From: an uncultured Neglectibacter sp.
GTDB lineage: Bacteria > Bacillota > Clostridia > Oscillospirales > Acutalibacteraceae
Assembly (NCBI GenBank): GCA_946554335.1
Contig: CAMNSA010000004.1
Span: forward strand, 150,065-214,064
Reading direction: 5' to 3'
Length of the DNA stretch: 64,000 bases
Position numbers and translations under genes: made by a program. Positions within the stretch are counted from its first letter, which is position 1. Each line of letters starts with the position of its first letter. This document shows positions 35,274 to 44,448 of the stretch, one piece after another. A model generated the notes under the pieces. That model was not told the DNA's origin, ran no database searches, and was given only the letters and a program-made list of their open reading frames with translations.

Positions 35274-35590
35274 TAGTTGTTAGTTTTTAGATATTAGTCG
35301 TTAGAAAGAGCCTTGGCTCTCCCCTTGGGGGAGCTGTCACCGAAGGTGACTGAGAGGGGCGAGCGTGTCCCTGCGGGACACATGCCGCGAGCTGACCGAG
35401 CCGGTAGGCGAGAAGAGCGCCCTTTCTAAATCACTAACGACTAAAAACTAACAACTAAAATACCACCCTCTCCGCCGCGGCTATGCCGCGCCGCCTCTCC
35501 CAGAGGGAGAGGCAAGAAGGGTTTTGTAGCCGCCCCTTGGGGCGCCAAGTCCCTTCTAACGACTAACTACTGATAGCTGACGACTAATCA
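35274..35590. repeat. Dispersed intergenic repeat element C with heptamer arrays at its ends
   Basis: Fills most of the 451-bp gap. The left array has TAGNNNN heptamers at 35274, 35281, 35288, 35295 and 35302. An inverted partner of CTAANNN heptamers lies at 35434-35461, so TAGTTGTTAGTTTTTAG-type ends are terminal inverted repeats. The core has GCTCTCCCCTTGGGGGAGC, a TCACC-GAA-GGTGA hairpin and the shared CGAGCCGGTAGGCGAGA block. A second unit with CTCTCCCAGAGGGAGAG follows and ends in heptamers at 35556, 35563, 35570, 35577 and 35584. Confidence 0.75.
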
Positions 35591-35608
35591 GCGAAGCGGC
35601 TTCATTCT

Positions 35609-36463
35609 TCATTCCACGACCTTGTCAAGGATCGCGGAGACACGGCGGATGGCCTCTTCGGGCTCCATTTCCCGGAACCGGCTTTTCCAAGGGTCAAAGG
35701 GCTCCGCCACATACAGCGCGTCGCTTTTGTGCCGGAGGAAGCGGGACAAAACGCCCTTGGAGTCGATGATCCCTGTCTCCAGGGGCAGACGGCGCTCCAG
35801 ATCCTTCTGTTCCTCCACTGCTCTGCCATCCACGCCGTCGCTGAGATGCACCGCCACCAGGCGGTCCATGTGCTGCTCCATCAGCATCACATCATCCCAG
35901 GCCCCGTGCTGGGAGCAGTACCAGTGGTACACATCGAAGGCGATGCCCACTCCGCCTCCGGCGGCGTCCGCCAGCGCCAAAGCACCGGACAGGGAATGGA
36001 TAAACTCATGTGGCTGCAGGGCGCGCAGCTCATAGGGGCCCAGAAATTCCAACCCGTAGGAAACGCCGTTCTCCGATAAGATCCCGTTTACCGCCCGGAT
36101 GCGCTTTACGGTCCACTCAAAATTCTCCTCAAAGGGCCTGGGGCCGGAAGACCACACATGGTTGTAGGCGTGACTGATTCCCAGAACCCTGGCGAAGTCT
36201 GCCTCGCGGCGCAGGATCTCCAGCGCCTTCTCAAAATCGGAGTCCGTGAGACCCCAGTGGTAGAAGTCGGCAGGCATGGGCATTAAGCCCCAGGAGAGGC
36301 CGTTTTCCACCAGCGCCGCAGCCGTTCTTTTTCCCACTTCCCGGTTTTCCAGCACCTCTCTGGAAGCGCTGACGGCCTGAAATCCGTATTTTGCCGCCCA
36401 GGGGGCGGCCTCTTCCACAGAACAGCTGAGCCCCAGCATGGAGGCGTCTAAGGTACGAATCAT
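35609..36463 (-). CDS. Sugar phosphate isomerase/epimerase (TIM-barrel, AP-endonuclease-2 fold)
   Basis: 284 residues. Metal-site segments of the family: LGISHAYNHVWS, VSYGLEFLGPYELRA, GIAFDVYHWYCSQHGAWDDV, VAVHLSDGVDG and the final Glu/His region ETGIIDSKGVLSRFL. It probably interconverts a keto-sugar or inositol derivative; the substrate is unknown. GGAGG lies before ATG 36463. It follows the efflux operon by 87 nt on the same strand and could be its last gene, though a role in efflux is not obvious. Confidence 0.82.
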   Translation of the reverse strand: MIRTLDASMLGLSCSVEEAAPWAAKYGFQAVSASREVLENREVGKRTAAALVENGLSWGLMPMPADFYHWGLTDSDFEKALEILRREADFARVLGISHAYNHVWSSGPRPFEENFEWTVKRIRAVNGILSENGVSYGLEFLGPYELRALQPHEFIHSLSGALALADAAGGGVGIAFDVYHWYCSQHGAWDDVMLMEQHMDRLVAVHLSDGVDGRAVEEQKDLERRLPLETGIIDSKGVLSRFLRHKSDALYVAEPFDPWKSRFREMEPEEAIRRVSAILDKVVE

Positions 36464-36550
36464 AAAGCTTTCCTCCCAAGGGGAGCCTTCCTCCGTTGGA
36501 AGGAAGGCCCCTGTAGTTTTCGTTCTTCTGAAAGGGCGTTCAAACCCCAT

Positions 36551-37483
36551 TCATTCTTCCCTCTGTTCCTCCTTAGGCTGGGAGATGACGATCTTTCCGT
36601 CCTCCACAGCCATCTTGACTCGGCGGCCGTCAAAGCCCGCCTGCTCAAGCAGCTCCGGAGGCAGCTGCACTCGGTCGTTGCGGTCCAGCACGGCGAATTC
36701 CTCATGGGTGCTCCCGTCCATCAGGGTAGCCGCTCCCAGGGATTCCAGACTGGCCGTCTGGTTGAGCTGTTCCAAATAGTTTTCCCGCATGACCCGTTCG
36801 GTGCTGATCTTTCCGTCCCGAATCTGCACAACTCTGCTCACCTTGCTTGCCACGCTCATATCGTGGGTCACAATGACGATGGTTAAGCCCAGTTCCCGAT
36901 TGAGACGGCGAAAGGCGTTGAAAATATACGCAGCCGTTACCGGATCCACAGAGCCGGTAGGCTCGTCTGCCAGCAAAAGCTTAGGCCGGTTCGCCAGCGC
37001 GATGGCGATGGCCACCCGCTGCTGCTCGCCGCCGGAAAGCTCCCGCATATAGCTTTCGGCCCGGTGCTCCATTCCCACCAGCTCCAAAAGCTCCATGGCC
37101 CGCTCCTTCTTTGCCTCCTGGGTGCCGAAGAGCATGGGCATCTGTACATTCTGCCAGGCGCAGAGGTAGGGCAAAAGGTTCCTCGCGTTGTTCTGCCAGA
37201 CAAAGCCCACCAGATCCCGCTTATAGGCGACCAGCTCTTTTTCCGAAAGGCGGAACAGGTCCAGCCCGTCCACATAGAGCCTCCCGGCGGTGGGGGTGTC
37301 CAGGCCGCCCAGCAGATTCAGGAAGGTGCTTTTCCCGCTGCCGGAATTGCCGATCACGGCGGTGAGCTCCCCGTAGCGCACCTGAAAGTCCAGGCCCTGC
37401 AGGGCCATGACCTCAGTCTCCTCCGTCTTGTAGATCTTCACCAGATTGTCGCACTCGATGATATATTCCCGCTCATCGCTCAC
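36551..37483 (-). CDS. ABC transporter ATP-binding protein with AbrB-like C-terminal tail
   Basis: 310 residues. Walker [15 protein letters not shown]-loop FVWQNNARNLLPYL, signature [15 protein letters not shown], Walker B LLLADEPTGSVD, switch VTHDMS: MacB/LolD subfamily. About 75 extra residues follow; residues 262-300 (FAVLDRNDRVQLPPELLEQA, then GRRVKMAVEDGKIVI) resemble the AbrB/MazE swapped-hairpin fold, so the ATPase may dimerise or bind DNA through it. Start overlaps the end of the second ATPase gene by 11 nt. Last of the two ATPases for the large permease. Confidence 0.9.
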   Translation of the reverse strand: MSDEREYIIECDNLVKIYKTEETEVMALQGLDFQVRYGELTAVIGNSGSGKSTFLNLLGGLDTPTAGRLYVDGLDLFRLSEKELVAYKRDLVGFVWQNNARNLLPYLCAWQNVQMPMLFGTQEAKKERAMELLELVGMEHRAESYMRELSGGEQQRVAIAIALANRPKLLLADEPTGSVDPVTAAYIFNAFRRLNRELGLTIVIVTHDMSVASKVSRVVQIRDGKISTERVMRENYLEQLNQTASLESLGAATLMDGSTHEEFAVLDRNDRVQLPPELLEQAGFDGRRVKMAVEDGKIVISQPKEEQREE

Positions 37484-38165
37484 TGATCACTTCACCGCCT
37501 TCCAGCTCATAGACCGCGTCGCCGATCTCCATAAAGCCTGTGTCGTGGGTAGTCATCACGAAGGTGATCTCCTGATCCGCGCACAGCTCCTTAAACATTT
37601 TTACCACGCTGATGGCGGTATTGGTGTCCAGCTCTCCGGTGGGCTCATCGGCGAAGATCAGCTTCGGCCGGTGGGCGATGGCCCTGGCAATGGCAACGCG
37701 CTGCTGCTCTCCGCCGGACATCTGGGCCGGCATATGACTGCCCCGGGCTGTCAGCCCCACCCGTTCCAGGCACTCATTGGCCCTGGCACGGCGATCCCCC
37801 TGGAAGTTTCCCAGACGCAGGGCGTATTCCACATTTTCATAGGCGGTCATAGTGGGGATCAGCGCAACCGACTGGAACACGAAGCCGATCTCGTACCGGC
37901 GCAGCTGTGTGCGCTGCTCGTCGTCCAGAGCAGTGATCTCTTTGCCGTCAAACTCCACCGTACCCTCGGTGGGAAGGTCCAGGGCCCCCAGAATATTCAT
38001 CAGGGTGGTCTTTCCGGAGCCGGACTTCCCCTTGAGGATCGTAAGCTTCCCTCTGGGAACAGCAATATCAACGCCCTTGAGGGCGAAAAAGGTCTCTCCA
38101 TCCGGCAGAGAAAAGCCCCGCTTGATCCCTCTGGCGATAAGAATCGGATTTTCCACAGAAAGCAT
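37473..38165 (-). CDS. ABC transporter ATP-binding protein (MacB/LolD type)
   Basis: 230 residues. Walker [15 protein letters not shown]-loop [17 protein letters not shown], signature [15 protein letters not shown], Walker [13 protein letters not shown], switch MTTHDTGFM. Twelve nt separate it from the permease gene upstream. Two different ATPases with one permease suggests a heterodimeric motor, or alternative motors; in many Firmicutes such pairs serve lipoprotein- or peptide-exporting FtsX-type permeases. Confidence 0.92.
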   Translation of the reverse strand: MLSVENPILIARGIKRGFSLPDGETFFALKGVDIAVPRGKLTILKGKSGSGKTTLMNILGALDLPTEGTVEFDGKEITALDDEQRTQLRRYEIGFVFQSVALIPTMTAYENVEYALRLGNFQGDRRARANECLERVGLTARGSHMPAQMSGGEQQRVAIARAIAHRPKLIFADEPTGELDTNTAISVVKMFKELCADQEITFVMTTHDTGFMEIGDAVYELEGGEVISER

Positions 38166-38177
38166 AGGCTCCTCCTC

Positions 38178-41012
38178 TCAGTCCTCTCCCAGCTTCAACG
38201 CCTGGGCGATCTTCAGCTTACGGATGATCGTGCCCAGGATCACCATACATGCCGCCATGACCAGCAGCACCACAACGAGCAGGCGAAGCACATCGCTGCC
38301 CGCCTGTAAGACCTCCAGCGGCAAAGGCATCTCCGATTTCACATAGGCAAGCTGGATCAGCGGCACGAACAGCCGGGAGGTAAGCAGTCCCACGCCGACG
38401 CCCATGGCGATGGCCAGACCGGAAACATAGAACTGCTCGTTTAAGAGCATCACCACGATCTCCTTCATGCTCATGCCCATGGCACGGAAAATTCCAAATT
38501 GCAGGGACCGGTTTTTGATGGTCAGGATCCAGTAGATCAAAAATCCTACGGTACACAGCGCCAAAGCCACCACAAACCCCACGGTCAGGATCCCGTTGGT
38601 GCCCTGGATGCCCGGGTCGTTTTTCACCGTCACCAGATCCGCAGTCTGATCCCGGAATTCGGTGAGAACAAGCTTCTGCTCTTCCACAAAATCGTATACC
38701 GGAGAGGTGTCCCCATCCTCCATGCTGAGCCACACCTGGTAGGGCCTTACGCCCCACTGGGCCTGAAGATAGCTGAGGTTTGCCACAATCAGCAGATTTT
38801 CCTCCTTGCGCGGGGTGCCGTCTGTATTCCTGGCCGTCTTCTCCTTGAGATAGGTTGGCCAGTAATCCACAAACCCGTAGATCACCCCCCTGGCGCTGTC
38901 CCCGTTCTCGCTGCGGTAGATCAGGGTATCCCCCAGGTTATAGTCGTATTTGTCCCGGAACAGGGAAGACACCAGCACCCCGTCGCTCTTTTGGGCGATG
39001 GCGTTGAGATAGTCGTAGAAATGCTCCGGCAGCAAGCCCTTTTTCAGGCTGGCGGTCTCGCCGAACTCCTTGGTGTGGATCCCCATCAGGGTCACCGTAC
39101 TGCCGCGCCCTGATGCGGAATCCAGAGAAACCGACACCTTGGTGTCGTACAGCACCCGGGTCAAAGAGGTGACGCCGGGGATGCTTTTATACTTTTCAAA
39201 GTCCGGTTCAAAATAGAGCAGACTCGTCGAGCCGGTATCGTCAGACTCCACCTGCAGGGAGTTGCTTCCCCACTGCTCCATCAGCACCAGGTCCGCCCCT
39301 CCGTCCTGATAGGCGACGCGGGAGATCTCGTTGCTGTTCACGGTCCTGGCGGTAGAGGCGTTGAAGATCCCTAAAGCAATGGTGATGATCAGGAAGGTGA
39401 CGATAAACCCGCCGCCCTTGGAGCGCAGCACCCACAGATAAGAGGCGTAAAGGGAGGGAGGCCACCAGCGTCTGCCCAGTTTGTAAACCAGCTTGGCGAT
39501 CAGAGGAATGACCCTCAAAGCCAGAAGCCCCCAGCCAATGATAAACAGCGAAGAGGACAGATAGACCAGCGGGTCAAGCCCCGTCCCGCTCTGTACCCGC
39601 TCAGCGATATGCTCCTTCTGGCCCTGAAAGCTGAAAAAGCCGTAAAAGCCCACAGCGATGAGGATCACATCCAGAAATATCTTCTGCCAGAGAGGGGCCG
39701 AGCGCTTTTTGGCCTTGCCCTGCTTCACCGCCACAATGGTGGTCCTGCTGTACCGCAGCACCGGCAAAACCATGGCGGCCATACTCGCCACCGCCGCCGC
39801 CAGGGCATAGAGCACCACCTCTCCGGTAATCTCCAGCTCGAGAGAGCTGCGGGATACAAATTCCAGAAAGGCGTTGGCCGAGCCGATAATCTTGCAGACC
39901 AGGAAGGACAGCGGCACCCCTAAAATCAGACTCGCCCCGGACAGCAGCCCGCTTTGCAGGCAGTAGATGCCGAGGATCTGCTTCTGGGAAGCGCCCCGGC
40001 TTTTCATCACGGCGATCTCCGCCGCCTCCAGATCCAGCATCTGCCGGGACACCATGAAAATAAAGGCCGCCAGCAGCACATAGATGGGCACCTGAAGGAT
40101 CCACAGGGTTCCCTTTACCTGGGCCGCCTGGACCTGATAGCTCTCAATCAGCCGGGTAAAATAATCCCGATAGGAATGGTTCTTCTCCCCCTCGAAAAGC
40201 TCCGAAAGCTCCGCGGAGTCCCTGACGAACGCCCGGCAGTTGTCTACGGTGATCTTCCTGTAATCGAAGATCCAGCACCAGTTCGCCTGTATCTTCTTTT
40301 CCCGGGACTCCTGGGAGATGCCGGACGCAAATGCCTCTTCGCTGATAAAAAGAGTGCTGCCATAGGAGGCGGGGGTGCGATACCAGAAGGGAGAGTCTCC
40401 CTCCTTGGGACGGAAAATCCCCGAGATACGCACTCTCAGCTCCGAGCCGTCCGGCGCCTCCAGCCCTTTGGTTTTGAGGATCTCGCCCTGCATCACGCCC
40501 AGCTCTATCATACAGCTTTCGCTGATGACGGCGTCCACCACGCCTTCATCGTTCGGCTCCTCCCCGTAAAGGGAGCCGGAAACCACCTCGATATTGTCCG
40601 CTAAGTTCCGGAGAAACCCGATACGGGCGGTTTTGGCCGTCTCCCCGGATCCCCGGGAGAGCTCCGGGAAAAAGTCTATCTTGTCGATATAGCGGTGAGC
40701 GACCACCTCCAGAGGCTCCACTCCCAGCTTTTCCGCGAGAGTTCCTACCAGCTGTTCGTCACTCTCCAAAAGCTCCACACCACCCTTGGAGGAGGCGTCG
40801 ATAGATACGCTGGATGGGTAGCGGCCCTCCTGCTGGACGTAGTCGCTCATGGTACGGGTCAGGGTGCGCTGCAAGGCCGCCTTGGTGTACATGGGCCCCG
40901 CGGCGCAGATGGCCACCATCAACAGGTTCCCCACCAGGAGGCTGAGGATCAGCCATTTTTTATTGCGGATCTTCTGCAATACAAACTGTAACAAATCCAC
41001 CGCCCCCCTCAT
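38178..41012 (-). CDS. Large FtsX/MacB-like ABC permease
   Basis: 944 residues. One N-terminal helix (KKWLILSLLVGNLLMVAICAAGPMYTKAA) is followed by a large extracellular domain (about 50-300), a helix cluster with an FtsX domain (about 305-430, VSRQMLDLEAAEIAVMKSRGASQKQILGIYCLQSG), a second extracellular domain (about 550-800) and a C-terminal FtsX domain (SLQFGIFRAMGMSMKEIVVMLLNEQF). ATGA overlap with the preceding adaptor gene. It probably moves substrates from the outer leaflet with help from the lipoprotein adaptors rather than forming a pore. Confidence 0.88.
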   Translation of the reverse strand: MRGAVDLLQFVLQKIRNKKWLILSLLVGNLLMVAICAAGPMYTKAALQRTLTRTMSDYVQQEGRYPSSVSIDASSKGGVELLESDEQLVGTLAEKLGVEPLEVVAHRYIDKIDFFPELSRGSGETAKTARIGFLRNLADNIEVVSGSLYGEEPNDEGVVDAVISESCMIELGVMQGEILKTKGLEAPDGSELRVRISGIFRPKEGDSPFWYRTPASYGSTLFISEEAFASGISQESREKKIQANWCWIFDYRKITVDNCRAFVRDSAELSELFEGEKNHSYRDYFTRLIESYQVQAAQVKGTLWILQVPIYVLLAAFIFMVSRQMLDLEAAEIAVMKSRGASQKQILGIYCLQSGLLSGASLILGVPLSFLVCKIIGSANAFLEFVSRSSLELEITGEVVLYALAAAVASMAAMVLPVLRYSRTTIVAVKQGKAKKRSAPLWQKIFLDVILIAVGFYGFFSFQGQKEHIAERVQSGTGLDPLVYLSSSLFIIGWGLLALRVIPLIAKLVYKLGRRWWPPSLYASYLWVLRSKGGGFIVTFLIITIALGIFNASTARTVNSNEISRVAYQDGGADLVLMEQWGSNSLQVESDDTGSTSLLYFEPDFEKYKSIPGVTSLTRVLYDTKVSVSLDSASGRGSTVTLMGIHTKEFGETASLKKGLLPEHFYDYLNAIAQKSDGVLVSSLFRDKYDYNLGDTLIYRSENGDSARGVIYGFVDYWPTYLKEKTARNTDGTPRKEENLLIVANLSYLQAQWGVRPYQVWLSMEDGDTSPVYDFVEEQKLVLTEFRDQTADLVTVKNDPGIQGTNGILTVGFVVALALCTVGFLIYWILTIKNRSLQFGIFRAMGMSMKEIVVMLLNEQFYVSGLAIAMGVGVGLLTSRLFVPLIQLAYVKSEMPLPLEVLQAGSDVLRLLVVVLLVMAACMVILGTIIRKLKIAQALKLGED

Positions 41013-42073
41013 TCAATGATCACTTGCTGTCCCGCTTCCAACCCGGACAGCACCACGATATACCGATCGGTGGTATTGCCCACCAACGCGCCGCAGATCA
41101 CATAGCGCTTGTGGGTCACGCCGTCGATCAGGATCTGTACATAGTCGTTCCCGTTTTCCGTTTTCACCGCGGCGCGGGGCACGGTCAGCGCGTCCTTGAG
41201 CTGGACGCAGTCCGCCTTTGCCACCGGCTTTTCCAGCTTGGAGGCCTCCACCGGCTCATTGGGCAGAATATAGACCTCCCGCCCCTCGTTTCCCAGAATT
41301 GCCGAGGTACATACCACCCGGGCTTCTAAGGTCTCCTTCTTCCCCGCTCTGCCGTATTCCACCTGGACCTCGCTGCCGTATTGGAAGCTGTTTGTGATGT
41401 CCTCCCCCAGCAGCACCATGGAGGCCACATTGCTCACCTCCACGATCACGGTGGAGGTATCTACCTCTTGCTGGTCGTAAAAGAAGGTGGTATTCTCCAC
41501 CACACAGTCATAGGGCGCCAGCAGCTCCAATGGCTCGAAGGCGGCCTGCCGGTCATCCACCTCTTCCTGCATCAGATCGATCTGCCGCTGAAAGCTGCAA
41601 TCTGCCCTATCATACTCGATTTGAGCCAGCTCCATGCCGATCCCGTCAGAGTAGGCCCAGGCAGTTTCCAGCTGCTCATAGAGCTCCTCCAAACGGTCCT
41701 CCCGCTCCTGCTTGAGACGCTCCAGCTCCAGCTGAGCCTTTTGCAGCTCCGCCTTGCTGCTCTGCCTCTGAAAGGTCGCGATAGGCTCTCCCTTTTTCAC
41801 GGTTTCGCCTCTGCTCACCAGCAGCTCTCCAAAAAAAAGCTGATCCTCCGGCGGGTAAAGGGGCTCCAGCTGGGTGTACATCACGGTAAGAGCCATGGAT
41901 CCGTTTTTGGCCACATCGACAGGAACCACCTCATAGGTCGTATAGCTTGCCGCCTCTTCGGCCTCCACACCGGTAAGTATGGTCTCCCCGCTTTGCGTCT
42001 CCTCCGTCCCGCAGCCTCCCAGAAGAAGCAGCAGGGCTATCGTGAAAGCCGCCGTCCGCTTACCCTGCCACAT
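41009..42073 (-). CDS. HlyD/RND-type efflux adaptor lipoprotein 3
   Basis: 354 residues. Lipoprotein signal with lipobox LLLGGC (Cys21). Barrel-sandwich half PLYPPEDQLFFGELLVSRGETVKKGEPIATFQRQ, an alpha-helical hairpin (about 112-170, QLELERLKQEREDRLEELYEQL) and the second lipoyl half LELLAPYDCVVENTTFFYDQQEVD. C-terminal beta domain ends LSGLEAGQQVIIE. It would link the permease to the cell surface. ATGA-coupled to the permease, overlapping the previous adaptor by 14 nt. Confidence 0.85.
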   Translation of the reverse strand: MWQGKRTAAFTIALLLLLGGCGTEETQSGETILTGVEAEEAASYTTYEVVPVDVAKNGSMALTVMYTQLEPLYPPEDQLFFGELLVSRGETVKKGEPIATFQRQSSKAELQKAQLELERLKQEREDRLEELYEQLETAWAYSDGIGMELAQIEYDRADCSFQRQIDLMQEEVDDRQAAFEPLELLAPYDCVVENTTFFYDQQEVDTSTVIVEVSNVASMVLLGEDITNSFQYGSEVQVEYGRAGKKETLEARVVCTSAILGNEGREVYILPNEPVEASKLEKPVAKADCVQLKDALTVPRAAVKTENGNDYVQILIDGVTHKRYVICGALVGNTTDRYIVVLSGLEAGQQVIIE

Positions 42074-43103
42074 AGACCATCTCTCCTTCCTTGAGTCCTG
42101 AAAGGATCTCGGTCTGAGCGGCAGTCCTCAGGCCAACCTTGACCTCCTGCCGGATCCGCTCATCTCCCCGCTGTACATATACATAATAGCCAGATTCTCC
42201 CCATATGAGGGCGTTGGAGGGGATGCTCAATACCTGCTCCCGCTGAGAGGACATGAGATAGAGCATGGCGAACTCACCGATGAGGCCCGTGTCTCCGTCC
42301 TTTAGCCGGAAGCTGGAAAACAGCTTCCGGCCGGAGAGGTTTCTCGCCACATAGTCCTTGGTGGACATGGGGATGTATTCCACCTCATAGCGGACTCCCC
42401 CCACAACGGCGTAGACAGAACCCGCCAGGTTCACTGTTCCCTCCTCCATGTAATCTGTCTGCAAAAAGCAGGAGGAATTGTCCGCCACAGCCGTGACCAC
42501 CTGATCCTTTTTCACCGAGTCTCCCACGCACACCGTCATGGCAGCCACTTCGCCGTCACAGGAGGCGGTGATCACGCTCTCCACATTGATGGTCTGGTTC
42601 ATCCGCTTAAGCTTTCGCTCCAGCTTTCCGATCTGCGTGGCCCGTTCCTGTTTCTCGGCCTCCCGTTCATTGATGTACAGCTGGCAGGCGGGACTGTCCC
42701 AGCCTGACTGCTGGGCGATCCTCGCCTCGTTGAGCTCTGCCTCCCGGGTGTCGAACTCATCCATCTTCCGGGCGTATTCCAGCTCTTTTGTCAGCTCCTC
42801 CCGGCTTTCCTCCAGCTCCTTCGTATCCAGCCGGATCAGGGGATCTCCCTTTTTCACCGTCTGACCCAGGGTCACGCAGATCTCTCCAACGCGTCCGTTT
42901 ACCGAGAAGCTCAGCTCCTCGCATCTGGGAAGCACACTGGCCGTCAGCACGGTCCCGTCATAGATGTCTTCCCGCTTCACCTGGGCCAGGTCGCTTCCCA
43001 CCTCCATAGGCTCCAAAAGCTCGGGATCGTCCCGATCTGCCCCGCAGGAAACCAGCACCGGCAATAGGAAAAGCGCCAGAGCAGCCGCCCACAACCGTTT
43101 CAT
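42060..43103 (-). CDS. HlyD/RND-type efflux adaptor lipoprotein 2
   Basis: 347 residues. Lipobox VLVSC (Cys20). Lipoyl half SFSVNGRVGEICVTLGQTVKKGDPLIRLDTKEL, helical hairpin (about 92-165), second half ASCDGEVAAMTVCVGDSVKKDQVVTAVAD, C-terminal domain ending LSGLKEGEMVYVAG. Same fold as its neighbours but clearly diverged from them. Start ATG 43103 with GGGAGG 8 nt upstream; a GTG three codons earlier is less well placed. 14 nt separate it from adaptor 1. Confidence 0.85.
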   Translation of the reverse strand: MKRLWAAALALFLLPVLVSCGADRDDPELLEPMEVGSDLAQVKREDIYDGTVLTASVLPRCEELSFSVNGRVGEICVTLGQTVKKGDPLIRLDTKELEESREELTKELEYARKMDEFDTREAELNEARIAQQSGWDSPACQLYINEREAEKQERATQIGKLERKLKRMNQTINVESVITASCDGEVAAMTVCVGDSVKKDQVVTAVADNSSCFLQTDYMEEGTVNLAGSVYAVVGGVRYEVEYIPMSTKDYVARNLSGRKLFSSFRLKDGDTGLIGEFAMLYLMSSQREQVLSIPSNALIWGESGYYVYVQRGDERIRQEVKVGLRTAAQTEILSGLKEGEMVYVAG

Positions 43104-43117
43104 ATACAGCACCTCCC

Positions 43118-44152
43118 TCAGTTGACCAAGAGGGCTTCTCCCTCATTCAGGCCGGACAGCACCTCATACCGTCCGCGCACTCTCAGGCCCAACTCCACCT
43201 GTTTCGGGGTCAGGACCCCTTCCTCGTTTTCATAAAAGACATAGAACTTTCCGCCGGCAGAAAGCACAGAACGCTCCGAGACGATCAGCACATCCCGGCG
43301 GCTGTCCAGCAGAAGGCTCAGACTGGCGCGGCTTGCGTCATTGAGCGTCACCGTTTCTCCCTCCGGAAGAAAATACACCCGGCTTTTCCCGGTTTTCTCG
43401 TTTTTTACTTCCTCAAGGCCCAGCTCTTTTCCGCTTTTCACCTCGGCGCTCAGTTCTCCCTTTTCGGTGGAAAGGGTCACCTTCGTGCCCGGCTTGATAG
43501 CCTCAGCGTACTGCGTGTCGGCATAAAAGCAGGCTTTGCTCCGGTCCGAAACGGTGACAAAGGGCGCGGCCGACTGGGACAGCTCCTCCTCACTGAGATA
43601 GGAGACCGTCCCCGCGATCCCGGCGTAAAGGGATTCCGCCCGCTTCTGCTCCCGCAATTCCTCCAGCCTTTTGTCGGCTACGGCACTGTCCTCTTCAAGC
43701 TCCTGCACCTGTTCCTCATAGTCCTCCGCCTGACCGTACAGACCCCAGCCGTAGAGGATATTGAGGCTGTTTTTTGCATACTCAAGCTTCTGCTTTAAGA
43801 GCTTTGCCTGATCCTCACAGTCCTCCAGCTCTTCGTCCAGCGCCTTGTTTTCCAGCTGGGCCAAAAGCTGCCCCGGCTTCACCTCTTCCCCGATCTCAAC
43901 ACAGATCCTTCCAATGGGGCGCCCGTCATAGGGAAAGCTCAGCTGCTCCTGCCTGAGCGGCTGAAATTTGCAGTCGATGGTTTCCCACTGCTCCAGATCC
44001 CCTCGGGTCACAGTGGAAAACTCAAAGTCCTCCTTCTTTGCCTGTTCCAGAACAGACAAGGGCGCAAGTTCCTCCTCCTGAGGCAAAAAAACACAGCCGG
44101 AGAGGAGAAAAAGCGGCAAAAGGCACCAGAGCCATACAGCTTTTTTCTTCAA
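43118..44152 (-). CDS. HlyD/RND-type efflux adaptor lipoprotein 1
   Basis: 344 residues from TTG 44152 (GGGG 10 nt upstream), which gives a normal lipoprotein signal: KKKAVWLWCLLPLFLLSGC. Lipoyl halves are LSFPYDGRPIGRICVEIGEEVKPGQLLAQLENK and AGIAGTVSYLSEEELSQSAAPFVTVSD, with a helical hairpin in between (about 105-170). C-terminal domain ends LSGLNEGEALLVN. First gene of the six-gene efflux operon, about 50 nt below a good promoter. Possible ATG starts further upstream would add a charged stretch before the signal and are unlikely. Confidence 0.82.
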   Translation of the reverse strand: MKKKAVWLWCLLPLFLLSGCVFLPQEEELAPLSVLEQAKKEDFEFSTVTRGDLEQWETIDCKFQPLRQEQLSFPYDGRPIGRICVEIGEEVKPGQLLAQLENKALDEELEDCEDQAKLLKQKLEYAKNSLNILYGWGLYGQAEDYEEQVQELEEDSAVADKRLEELREQKRAESLYAGIAGTVSYLSEEELSQSAAPFVTVSDRSKACFYADTQYAEAIKPGTKVTLSTEKGELSAEVKSGKELGLEEVKNEKTGKSRVYFLPEGETVTLNDASRASLSLLLDSRRDVLIVSERSVLSAGGKFYVFYENEEGVLTPKQVELGLRVRGRYEVLSGLNEGEALLVN

Positions 44153-44201
44153 CCAACACTCACCCCTTCCCCTTGCTTCTCTAATAAGCAAGATACATAA
44201 A

Positions 44202-44231
44202 AGTATACTCTCCTTTCCTGCCATTTGTCAA
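44202..44231 (-). promoter_or_regulatory. Promoter of the three-adaptor efflux operon
   Basis: Minus-strand TTGACA (44231-44226), 18-bp spacer, TATACT (44207-44202). Confidence 0.7.
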
Positions 44232-44384
44232 CACAGCGCCGAACTTTCCGGGCTTCTCCGGCTTCCAGGCGGAAACCTCTCCGCCTGTTGGAGAGCACCC
44301 TGTTATGGCAGGGATTTCTGAGTAACGGGAGAGCTTTCCCCCCTTTGGCCAATGAAAAATTTTCTGAACTTCTGGTCTACTGAA

Positions 44385-44421
44385 AAAGCGGCAGGCCTTT
44401 CCATAAAGAGCCTGCCGCTTT
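44385..44421 (-). terminator. Terminator of the carboxylesterase gene
   Basis: 12-bp stem AAAGCGGCAGGC/GCCTGCCGCTTT with a 13-nt loop and flanking A/T runs, 28 nt after the esterase stop on the minus strand. The rest of the gap (44232-44384) shows nothing recognisable. Confidence 0.8.
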
Positions 44422-44448
44422 CCATTTTGATAGAGATAGGGTTTCCAT

